Below, in pieces: positions 57,790 to 64,000 of a DNA stretch of 64,000 bases. This stretch comes from Lentzea cavernae (GTDB lineage: Bacteria; Actinomycetota; Actinomycetes; Mycobacteriales; Pseudonocardiaceae). Numbering within the stretch: position 1 is the first letter of the stretch; every line of letters begins with the position of its first letter. The translations under genes were made by a program, and so were the position numbers. The stretch is from NCBI RefSeq assembly GCF_014653695.1, contig NZ_BNAR01000021.1:60925-124924 (forward strand). Reading direction: 5' to 3'. Below the pieces are notes generated by a model. That model was given only the letters and a program-made list of their open reading frames with translations. It searched no databases and was not told where the DNA came from.

Positions 57790-60180
57790 GTGTCCACTTC
57801 CCTGCGGCTCGGCGTCGCCGAGTTCCGCGCCCGGCCGGGCCGCGCGCTGCTGCCCGGCGTCGCGCTCGTCGTCGGCGTGGCCTGCCTGCTGGCCGCCCTG
57901 GTGCTGAGCGACGCGCTCACCAGGTCGGTCGACGAGGGCGCGCCCCTCACACCGTCGTCGGTGAGCCACGTGGTGGACGTCAAGCCCGCGGAGTACGGCA
58001 CGGCCGAGGCGGCTCGCCCCAAGCTCGACGACGCGCTGCTGACCAAGCTGTCGGGCGTCGGCAGGGTGGTGCCGGTTCAGGTCGCGCAGGCCGATCTGCT
58101 CGACTCCGGCGGCCGGGCCGGGCAGCACCGCGCCGAGGTGCACGTCCAGCAGCCCGACCTGGTGCGCTGGCCGCTGGCCGAGGGGAAGGCTCCGGCGGCG
58201 AACGGCGAGGTCGCCGTCGACAAGATCACCGCCTACGAGCGCGGCCTGAAGCCCGGTGACAAGATCCAGGTGGCCGCCGCCGACGGCAAGCCGGTCGGGG
58301 TGACCGTCAGCGGGATCATGAAGAAGGGCGGCCTCGACTCCCGGCCGATCCTCGTGTCGGGCCCCGACCTGGCCAAGCAGCTGGATCCGCAGCCGTTCAC
58401 CAAGGAGGTTTGGGTGATCGGCGGCGCGCGCGACGCCGTCAAGAGCGCCGCCGGGGCCGACTACGCCGTGTGGGACCCGGCGCCGGACGCCGACAGCATC
58501 GGCAACGAACTGACGTTCATCCTGCTGCCGTTCAGCGTGCTCGCGCTCGCCACGGCGGTGTTCGTCGCGGCCGCGACGTTCCGGGCGGTCTACGCGCAAC
58601 GGCAGCGGCAGACGGCGTTGCTGCGGTGCATCGGCGCCCAGCGCGGGCCGTTGGTGCGCAGGAGCCTGTTCGAGGCGTTCGTGACGGGTGCGCTGGCGGG
58701 CATGGCCGGCGCGTTGCTGGGCGGGCCGATGGCGTGGCTGCTGGCCAGGACGTTCGACGTCACCGGCATCTCCGCGTTGTTCGGCGCGGTGGAGCTCAGC
58801 CCGGAACTGCTGCCGTCGCTCGGGTACGTGATCCTCGGAGTCGTCGTCGCCGCGCTGTTGAGCGTGATCGCGGCTGTTCGTCCCGCGATCAACGCCGCGC
58901 GCGTCTCCCCGTTGGCCGCTCTGCGTGAGGCGGAGAGCGAAGTGCCCACACGGGCCGTGCGCCGCCTTCGGCTCGTGTTCGGCGTGCTGTTCACCGGTGG
59001 TGCAGCACTGCTCGCGATGGCGGCCATCGCCGCCAAGGGCACGTCCGCGGCCCCGCTCGCCGTCACGTTCTCCGCTATCGCCGCGGTGACCGGCCTGTTC
59101 TGGATCCTCGGCCCGGTCACGGTTCCGCTCATCGCGCGGCTGTTCGGGAGGATCGGCGGAACGCAGTGGAAGCTCGCCGGCGCCGAGGTGCGCAGGATGC
59201 CGCAGCGGTCGGCGTCGGTGGCGCTGCCGCTGCTGCTGGCGAGCTCGATGGTGACCTTCTTCCTGGTCGTGCTGGGCGGCGCGGAGGAGCTGACGTTCCA
59301 GTACGCCAACGAGGAACGCCCGGACGCGACCGTGGTGGACACGGGTGACCGGCCGCTGCCGGAGATCCCGGCGCAGCCGGGCGTGGAGGCGAGCGTCGTG
59401 CTGCACAAGACCGGGGACGGCGCCGCGAGCGTGGACCCGGAGCAGTTCAGGACCTGGCTCAAGGCGCAGAACGTCGCCGGCGCGGAGCAGCTCGTCGCCG
59501 GGACCGCGATCGTGCCCCCGCACTGGGAGGACCGGCCGTTCGTCGAGGCCGACGGCGAGCAGTACCAGGTGGTCGGCACGGTTCCCGGCAGCATCACGGG
59601 CTACACGCCGATCATCGCCGGCCCCACGTCGGGACCGGCGGACAAGGTGCTGGTCGCGCTGAAGCCCGGCGTCGACCCCGCCCAGTTCCGGTCCGGGCTG
59701 CAGGCCGCGCTGCCGAACAACCCGACCGTGATCGTCCAGACCGACGCGGACGAACGGGCCGAGGCGGCCCGGTACATGCACCTGGGCACCGTGCTGATGA
59801 TGGTGCTGCTCGGGTTGTCCGTGGCGGTCGCCGTGACCGGCATCGGCACCGCGCTGACCATCTCCGTCCAGGAGCGCCGCAAGGAGCTCGCGCTCCGGCG
59901 CGCCTTGGGCGTCACTCGGGGCGGACTGCAGGGCGGGGTCATCGCCGAGGCGGTCATGCTGGCCCTGGTCGGGGTGATCGGGGGAGGCGCGCTCGGGTTC
60001 GCCTACGCGGAGGTCGCTTTTCTTTCGATCGGCGTCCCGCTGTCGCTGCCCGGCCTCAAGGTCGTGTTGCCGCTGGTCACAGGCGCGCTGATCGTCGTGG
60101 GGCTCGCCGTCGCCGCCGCGTTCGGGCCTTCTCGCGGCGCTTCGCGGATTCGACCTGCAGCCGGACTGGCATCCGGGTGA
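57790..60180 (+). CDS. FtsX-like ABC transporter permease (MacB-type, eight-helix)
   Basis: The 796-aa protein has an N-terminal membrane helix (about 20-40), an extracellular MacB-like periplasmic-core domain (about 45-230), an FtsX triplet (about 240-380, TAVFVAAATFRAVYAQRQ, ALLRCIGAQR), two more helices, a second outside domain, and a final FtsX unit (about 680-790, RKELALRRALGVTRG). This is the usual actinobacterial two-FtsX permease of lipoprotein- or peptide-exporting ABC systems. GTG 57790 has GAGGAGG upstream. No partner ATPase gene lies next to it, which is unusual. It ends in a strong terminator. Confidence 0.88.
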   Translation: MSTSLRLGVAEFRARPGRALLPGVALVVGVACLLAALVLSDALTRSVDEGAPLTPSSVSHVVDVKPAEYGTAEAARPKLDDALLTKLSGVGRVVPVQVAQADLLDSGGRAGQHRAEVHVQQPDLVRWPLAEGKAPAANGEVAVDKITAYERGLKPGDKIQVAAADGKPVGVTVSGIMKKGGLDSRPILVSGPDLAKQLDPQPFTKEVWVIGGARDAVKSAAGADYAVWDPAPDADSIGNELTFILLPFSVLALATAVFVAAATFRAVYAQRQRQTALLRCIGAQRGPLVRRSLFEAFVTGALAGMAGALLGGPMAWLLARTFDVTGISALFGAVELSPELLPSLGYVILGVVVAALLSVIAAVRPAINAARVSPLAALREAESEVPTRAVRRLRLVFGVLFTGGAALLAMAAIAAKGTSAAPLAVTFSAIAAVTGLFWILGPVTVPLIARLFGRIGGTQWKLAGAEVRRMPQRSASVALPLLLASSMVTFFLVVLGGAEELTFQYANEERPDATVVDTGDRPLPEIPAQPGVEASVVLHKTGDGAASVDPEQFRTWLKAQNVAGAEQLVAGTAIVPPHWEDRPFVEADGEQYQVVGTVPGSITGYTPIIAGPTSGPADKVLVALKPGVDPAQFRSGLQAALPNNPTVIVQTDADERAEAARYMHLGTVLMMVLLGLSVAVAVTGIGTALTISVQERRKELALRRALGVTRGGLQGGVIAEAVMLALVGVIGGGALGFAYAEVAFLSIGVPLSLPGLKVVLPLVTGALIVVGLAVAAAFGPSRGASRIRPAAGLASG

Positions 60181-60185
60181 ATAGG

Positions 60186-60218
60186 GTGAGGGGAGCTTCA
60201 CCGCGAAGCTCCCCTCAC
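60186..60218 (+). terminator. Terminator after the FtsX-like permease gene
   Basis: A perfect 14-bp stem (GTGAGGGGAGCTTC with its complement) has a 5-base loop and lies six bases after the stop. It separates the accessory block from the dop promoter, whose -35 begins four bases later. Confidence 0.88.
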
Positions 60219-60222
60219 GATT

Positions 60223-60245
60223 CTGTCGGGGTCAGGTCCTAAGGT
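60223..60245 (+). promoter_or_regulatory. RecA-NDp (PafBC)-like promoter of dop
   Basis: CTGTCGGGG, 8 bases (TCAGGTCC), TAAGGT. The -35 part matches TTGTCRGTG at 7 of 9 positions; spacing and -10 are exact. ATG 60253 begins seven bases after the -10, so the dop mRNA would be leaderless. Confidence 0.5.
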
Positions 60246-60252
60246 GTTGCGC

Positions 60253-61746
60253 ATGCGGCGGATCATGGGAACCGAGGTCGAGTACGGCATCTCAGTGCCG
60301 GGCGACGCGACCGCGAACCCGGTGCTCACTTCGACACAGGTGGTGCTGGCGTACGCGGCGGCGGCGGACATACCGCGTGCCAGGCGTGCCCGGTGGGACT
60401 ACGAGGTGGAGTCGCCGTTGCGCGACGCGCGCGGGTTCGACCTGGGCAGCCCCGGCGGCCACCCCGCCGACTCCGACGTGGAGGACCTGGGCGCGGCGAA
60501 CGTCATCCTCACCAACGGCGCGCGGCTCTACGTCGACCACGCCCACCCCGAGTACTCGGCTCCCGAGGTCACCAACGCGCGTGACGCCGTGATCTGGGAC
60601 AAGGCCGGGGAGCGGATCATGGAGGAGGCCGCGATCAAGGCCGCCTCCGTGCCGGGCCAGCCCCGCCTGCAGCTGTACAAGAACAACGTCGACGGCAAGG
60701 GCGCGTCGTACGGCACGCACGAGAACTACCTGATGCAGCGCTCGACGCCGTTCACGGCCGTCATCGCGGGCCTCACGCCGTTCTTCGCGTCGCGCCAGGT
60801 CATCACGGGTTCCGGCCGCGTGGGCGTCGGGCAGTCCGGCGAGGAGGCCGGCTACCAGCTCTCGCAGCGCTCCGACTACATCGAGGTCGAGGTCGGCCTG
60901 GAGACGACGCTCAAGCGCGGCATCATCAACACGCGCGACGAGCCGCACGCGGACGCGGACAAGTACCGCCGCCTGCACGTCATCATCGGCGACGCGAACC
61001 TGGCCGAGTACTCCACGTTCCTCAAGGTCGGCACCACCTCGCTGGTGCTCGACATGATCGAGGCCGGTCAGCGGTTCGACGACCTGCGCATGGTCGACCC
61101 GGTGCGCGCGGTGCACCAGATCAGCCACGACCCGACCCTGAAGGCCAAGGTCGAGATGACCGGCGGGCGCAAGTTCACCGGCCTCGACGTGCAGTTCGCC
61201 TACCACGAGCGCGCGACCGCGTTCGTCGAGAAGGAGGGCGTCGGCGACCGCGACGTCCTGCGGATCTGGGGCGAGGTGCTCGACGCGCTCGCGCGTGACC
61301 CGTCCGAGTGCGCCGACCGGCTCGACTGGGTCGCCAAGCTGCGGCTGCTCGAGGGCTACCGGCAGCGCGACGGCCTGGAGTGGGGCGCGGCCCGGCTCAA
61401 CCTGGTCGACCTGCAGTACTCCGACGTCCGCCTCGACAAGGGCCTCTACAACCGCCTGGTCGCGCGCGGCTCGATGAAGCGCCTCGTGAGCGAGGAAGAG
61501 GTCCGCGCGGCCATCACCACGCCCCCCGAGGACACGCGTGCGTACTTCCGCGGCCGGTGCCTGGAGCGCTACCCGACCTCCGTCGCGGCCGCGTCGTGGG
61601 ACTCGGTGATCTTCGATCTCGGTCGGGAATCGCTCGTGCGAATCCCGACGCTGGAACCGCTCCGGGGCACGAAAGCCCACGTCGGAGCGTTGCTGGAGGC
61701 TTCTGACACCGCCGAGCAGCTGGTGGACGCGCTGACCCGCGGGTGA
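60253..61746 (+). CDS. dop: Pup deamidase/depupylase Dop
   Basis: Dop deamidates the C-terminal Gln of Pup to Glu so that PafA can ligate it, and also removes Pup from substrates. The 497-aa protein has the carboxylate-amine-ligase fold: MGTEVEYGIS with Glu8 and Glu10 for Mg-ATP, and LYVDHAHPEYSAPE with the catalytic Asp95. The insertion at about 40-80 (the Dop loop) is present, which separates Dop from PafA. ATG 60253 is preferred to GTG 60244 because it lies seven bases after the TAAGGT box. pup follows 79 bases downstream with its own promoter. Confidence 0.96.
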   Translation: MRRIMGTEVEYGISVPGDATANPVLTSTQVVLAYAAAADIPRARRARWDYEVESPLRDARGFDLGSPGGHPADSDVEDLGAANVILTNGARLYVDHAHPEYSAPEVTNARDAVIWDKAGERIMEEAAIKAASVPGQPRLQLYKNNVDGKGASYGTHENYLMQRSTPFTAVIAGLTPFFASRQVITGSGRVGVGQSGEEAGYQLSQRSDYIEVEVGLETTLKRGIINTRDEPHADADKYRRLHVIIGDANLAEYSTFLKVGTTSLVLDMIEAGQRFDDLRMVDPVRAVHQISHDPTLKAKVEMTGGRKFTGLDVQFAYHERATAFVEKEGVGDRDVLRIWGEVLDALARDPSECADRLDWVAKLRLLEGYRQRDGLEWGAARLNLVDLQYSDVRLDKGLYNRLVARGSMKRLVSEEEVRAAITTPPEDTRAYFRGRCLERYPTSVAAASWDSVIFDLGRESLVRIPTLEPLRGTKAHVGALLEASDTAEQLVDALTRG

Positions 61747-61772
61747 TCGTCTACCCGAGTGGCTCAGGGTTT

Positions 61773-61795
61773 TTGTCGGTGCCGCTGGGTAGTGT
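61773..61795 (+). promoter_or_regulatory. RecA-NDp (PafBC) promoter of pup-prcB-prcA, exact match
   Basis: TTGTCGGTG, 8 bases (CCGCTGGG), TAGTGT: an exact match to TTGTCRGTG-N8-TANNNT. The predicted start point near 61802 gives a leader of about 24 bases with GGGAGG before ATG 61826. Confidence 0.75.
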
Positions 61796-61825
61796 TCTTG
61801 TCAGGCGAGTGAGCGGGAGGCCGAG

Positions 61826-62020
61826 ATGTCCCAGGAACAGAAGCAGCGCCAGGGCGGTGGCGACGGCGACGACGGCGCGGACGACGCTGCCGGAGCCGGT
61901 CAGGAACGCCGCGAGAAGCTCGGCGAGGACGTGGACGCGATCCTCGACGAGATCGACGACGTGCTCGAGGAGAACGCGGAGGACTTCGTCCGCGCATACG
62001 TGCAGAAGGGTGGTCAGTAG
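61826..62020 (+). CDS. pup: Prokaryotic ubiquitin-like protein Pup
   Basis: The 64-aa intrinsically disordered protein is the degradation tag attached to Lys residues of target proteins. It has the Gln/Gly/Asp-rich N-terminus (MSQEQKQRQGGGDGDDG), the central helix that binds Arc (LDEIDDVLEENAEDFVRAYV) and the C-terminal GGQ, so it needs Dop to become GGE. It is followed 49 bases later by prcB and is cotranscribed with prcB and prcA. Confidence 0.97.
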   Translation: MSQEQKQRQGGGDGDDGADDAAGAGQERREKLGEDVDAILDEIDDVLEENAEDFVRAYVQKGGQ

Positions 62021-62069
62021 GCCTTAGAAGGCCTGCCGACCACTCCGGGGACGGGAGAACAACCAACAC

Positions 62070-62918
62070 ATGGACCACAGCTCGACCGGGCGTTACCCGG
62101 CCGCGGCGCTGCCCTCCGCGTACCTCACGCCGGGCTCGTCGTCGTTCACGGACTTCCTGCGGGCCCAGGCACCCGACATGCTGCCTAGTGCCCGGAAGCT
62201 CCCGGAGGGGACCGTCCAGGCCCCGCACGGGACGACGATCGTCGCGGCCACCTACAAGGGTGGTGTCGTGATCGCCGGCGACCGGCGCGCGACGATGGGC
62301 AACGTGATCGCCCAGCGCGACATGAAGAAGGTCTTCGTCACCGACGACCACTCGGCCGTCGGCATCGCGGGCACGGCCGGCATCGCGATCGAGATCGTGC
62401 GCCTGTACACGGTGGAGCTGCGCCACTACGAGAAGATCGAGGGCGTGCCGCTGTCGCTCGACGGCAAGGCGAACCGCCTCTCGGCGATGATCAGGGGCAA
62501 CCTCGACGCGGCCATGGCCGGCCTCGCCGTGGTGCCCCTGTTCGCCGGGTACGACACCTCGGCGGCGGACTCGGACCGCGCGGGCCGCATCGTGTCCTAT
62601 GACGTCACCGGCGGCCGCTACGAGGAGTCGCAGGGCTACCAGGCCGTCGGCTCGGGCTCGCTCTTCGCGAAGTCGGCCCTCAAGAAGCTCTACGACCCTG
62701 ACGCCGACGTCGAAGCAGCCATCCGCTCCGTGGTGGAGGCCCTGTACGACGCGGCCGACGACGACTCGGCGACAGGTGGCCCGGACCCGGTCCGCCGCCT
62801 CTACCCGATCGTGGTCACGATCAACGGCGTCGACGGCGCCGTCGAGGTACCGGAATCGCAGGTCTCCACGATCGCCGACGCGGTCGTCGAAGGCCGCCGA
62901 GCCCGGCCCGCAGGCTGA
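62070..62918 (+). CDS. prcB: 20S proteasome beta subunit
   Basis: PrcB forms the two inner catalytic heptamer rings. The 282-aa precursor has a 54-residue propeptide ending APHG and is cut to expose Thr55 (TTIVAATYKGG) as the nucleophile. The catalytic Asp71 (AGDRRA) and Lys87 (MKKVF) correspond to D17 and K33 of the mature numbering, so it is active. GGGAG lies upstream of the ATG. It lies between pup and prcA in one operon. Confidence 0.97.
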   Translation: MDHSSTGRYPAAALPSAYLTPGSSSFTDFLRAQAPDMLPSARKLPEGTVQAPHGTTIVAATYKGGVVIAGDRRATMGNVIAQRDMKKVFVTDDHSAVGIAGTAGIAIEIVRLYTVELRHYEKIEGVPLSLDGKANRLSAMIRGNLDAAMAGLAVVPLFAGYDTSAADSDRAGRIVSYDVTGGRYEESQGYQAVGSGSLFAKSALKKLYDPDADVEAAIRSVVEALYDAADDDSATGGPDPVRRLYPIVVTINGVDGAVEVPESQVSTIADAVVEGRRARPAG

Positions 62919-62952
62919 GTCCCCCACACGTTCGACGTCAGGAGCACCACCC

Positions 62953-63717
62953 ATGACGATGCCGCTGTACGCATCGGCAGAGCAGGTGATGCGCGACCGC
63001 TCCGAGTACGCCCGCAAGGGCATCGCCAGGGGTCGCAGCGTCATCGTGCTGAAGTACGCCGACGGGATTCTGTTCGTCGCGGAGAACCCGTCCAGCACGC
63101 TGCACAAGGTCTCGGAGATCTACGACCGCATCGGCTTCGCCGCCGTGGGGCGGTACAGCGAGTTCGAGAATTTGAGGCAGGCCGGGATTCGGTTCGCCGA
63201 CGTTCGCGGGTATCAGAACGATCCTCGGGACGTCACGTCGCGGTCGTTGGCCAACGTGTACGCCACTACGTTGGGCACCTACTTCACCGAGCAGATCAAG
63301 CCCTTCGAGGTGGAGATCGCGGTGGCCGAGGTCGGGGACTCGTCCGCCTCCGACACGTTGTACCGGTTGACCTACGACGGGTCGATCGTCGACGAGCCCC
63401 AGTACATCGTGATGGGTGGCACCGTGGACGCCGCCAACACGGCGCTGAAGGAGGCCTTCGCCGACGGGTTGTCGTTGGCTGAGGCGGTTCCTGTTGCTGT
63501 GAAGGCGTTGTCGGCTGGGTCGCCGTCGACTGGGAACGGGTCTGCGGAGTTGCTTCCGGCTGCGAAGCTGGAGGTTGCGGTTTTGGAGCGGGCTCGGCCT
63601 CGGAGGGCGTTCCGGCGGATTGCCGGGGCGGCTTTGGACGGGTTGATGCCTGCGCCTGTGAAGGATGGCAAGGCTGTTGAGGATGTTGAGCTGCCTTCGG
63701 AGGATGAGTCCAAGTAG
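62953..63717 (+). CDS. prcA: 20S proteasome alpha subunit
   Basis: PrcA forms the outer rings and gate. The 254-aa product begins MTMPLYASAEQVMRDRSEYARKG, the gating N-terminus, followed by the beta-sandwich (SVIVLKYADGILFVAENPSSTLHKVSEIYDRIGFA spans about 29-63). It lacks a nucleophile Thr, as expected. The C-terminus (about 205-254) is Ala/Glu-rich. The last 80 codons or so use many T-ending and TTG codons (GTT, GCT, CCT, TTG), unlike the near-uniform G/C endings of the rest of the window. The gene is followed by a terminator. Confidence 0.96.
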   Translation: MTMPLYASAEQVMRDRSEYARKGIARGRSVIVLKYADGILFVAENPSSTLHKVSEIYDRIGFAAVGRYSEFENLRQAGIRFADVRGYQNDPRDVTSRSLANVYATTLGTYFTEQIKPFEVEIAVAEVGDSSASDTLYRLTYDGSIVDEPQYIVMGGTVDAANTALKEAFADGLSLAEAVPVAVKALSAGSPSTGNGSAELLPAAKLEVAVLERARPRRAFRRIAGAALDGLMPAPVKDGKAVEDVELPSEDESK

Positions 63718-63733
63718 GGCTGGCTTTGCGATG

Positions 63734-63761
63734 GACCCCCGGCTTTGGCTGGGGGTCTTTT
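63734..63761 (+). terminator. Terminator of pup-prcB-prcA
   Basis: GACCCCC and GGGGGTC pair across a 10-base loop (itself partly paired, GGC/GCT) and are followed by TTTTGCTTTTTG. This intrinsic terminator begins 17 bases after the prcA stop. Confidence 0.85.
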
Positions 63762-64000
63762 GCTTTTTGTTGGGCGGCTTTGTGGTGTGGGTTGGGTGCG
63801 GCCTGTTTCTGTTGCGTGCTTCCCCTGGGGGCTCTGCCCCCAGACCCCCGGCAATCTGATCCGGGGGGGTGGCGCCGTAAGTGGGTTGATGGCACGCCTG
63901 TTTGTGTTGGGCGGCTGCCTGTTGCGTTGTTTGTTGCGTTGGCGGTGGGGTCCCGTCACGAGTCGCACCAGGAGCTGGCCACATGCAGGTAGGGGTGTCA
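63762..64000. other. Non-coding T/G-rich tail of the window
   Basis: The remaining 239 bases hold no supportable gene. The plus strand is G/T-rich compared with the rest. A hairpin TGGGGGC TCT GCCCCCA at 63826-63842 resembles the small G-rich palindromes scattered in actinobacterial genomes; it is followed by a second CCCCGG/CCGGGG pair. ORFs here have no coding signature. Confidence 0.5.

Noticed and set aside
63826..63842. Hairpin TGGGGGC-TCT-GCCCCCA as a second terminator
   Set aside because: No T-run follows and the real terminator of prcA is at 63734-63761; it looks like a dispersed G-rich palindrome.
1..64000. tRNA genes or insertion sequences
   Set aside because: I looked for T-loop motifs, CCA-proximal stems, transposase motifs and flanking repeats and found none that held up.

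Overview
The window is very GC-rich chromosomal DNA with almost uniformly G/C third codon positions. Its gene content is that of a filamentous actinobacterium: mycothiol biosynthesis (mshC), the Pup-proteasome system (arc, dop, pup, prcB, prcA), streptogrisin- and subtilisin-type secreted proteases, a secreted cellulase and an actinobacterial ctaD. I infer a Pseudonocardiales-like organism (Lentzea, Saccharothrix or Amycolatopsis type) from family content and from gene order. The order mshC, PAC2 gene, metH, hisE-hisG, RecB-type nuclease, trmI, arc, dop-pup-prcB-prcA is the order known from the mycobacterial mshC to prcA region, here interrupted by accessory blocks. No tRNA, rRNA, insertion sequence or CRISPR array was recognised.

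Layout. 1-911: end of an upstream gene and an intradiol dioxygenase. 899-5473, minus strand: a solute-binding protein coupled to a membrane protein with solute-binding and VWA domains, then two membrane or hypothetical proteins. 5563-8879: a MoxR-type ATPase and VWA protein operon. 8893-9823: a DUF4240 gene with a decayed tandem copy. 9898-12465: an SCO6745-like protein and ctaD. 12503-18649, minus strand: a slipin, then a metacaspase-STAND-TPR protein, then a cytoplasmic LCAT-type hydrolase. This is the most interesting module. 18653-33583: secreted beta-galactosidase-like enzyme, mshC, two secreted proteases, an ABC exporter with a GbsR/MarR-type regulator, an MFS transporter, and an ECF-type sigma factor with a membrane partner. 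33685-46536: PAC2 protein, metH, HAD phosphatase, the cobalamin-riboswitch-controlled cbtB-cbtA pair, FhuF-like protein, hisE-hisG, thioesterase, RecB-type nuclease, M50 protease and trmI. 46595-48362: a tandem pair of Pro/Gly/Gln-rich membrane proteins. 49076-63717: arc, a 9 kb accessory block (two-component system, ABC exporter, cellulase, aldo/keto reductase, monooxygenase, NUDIX, FtsX-type permease), then dop and pup-prcB-prcA.

How genes work together. Pup is deamidated by Dop at its C-terminal Gln, and tagged proteins are unfolded by Arc into the PrcBA proteasome; the Pup ligase gene pafA is not in the window. Transcription units for arc, dop and pup-prcBA, the RecB-type nuclease and the slipin-metacaspase-hydrolase module are each preceded by a promoter resembling the LexA-independent DNA-damage promoter (RecA-NDp, recognised by PafBC): TTGTCRGTG, 8 bases, TANNNT. 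The arc and pup copies match it exactly. This suggests one damage-responsive regulon linking proteolysis, DNA repair and a candidate cell-death module. MetH depends on cobalamin, and the neighbouring cobalt-uptake genes sit under a cobalamin riboswitch. Many start codons lie 6-7 bases after a TANNNT box, which points to frequent leaderless transcripts.
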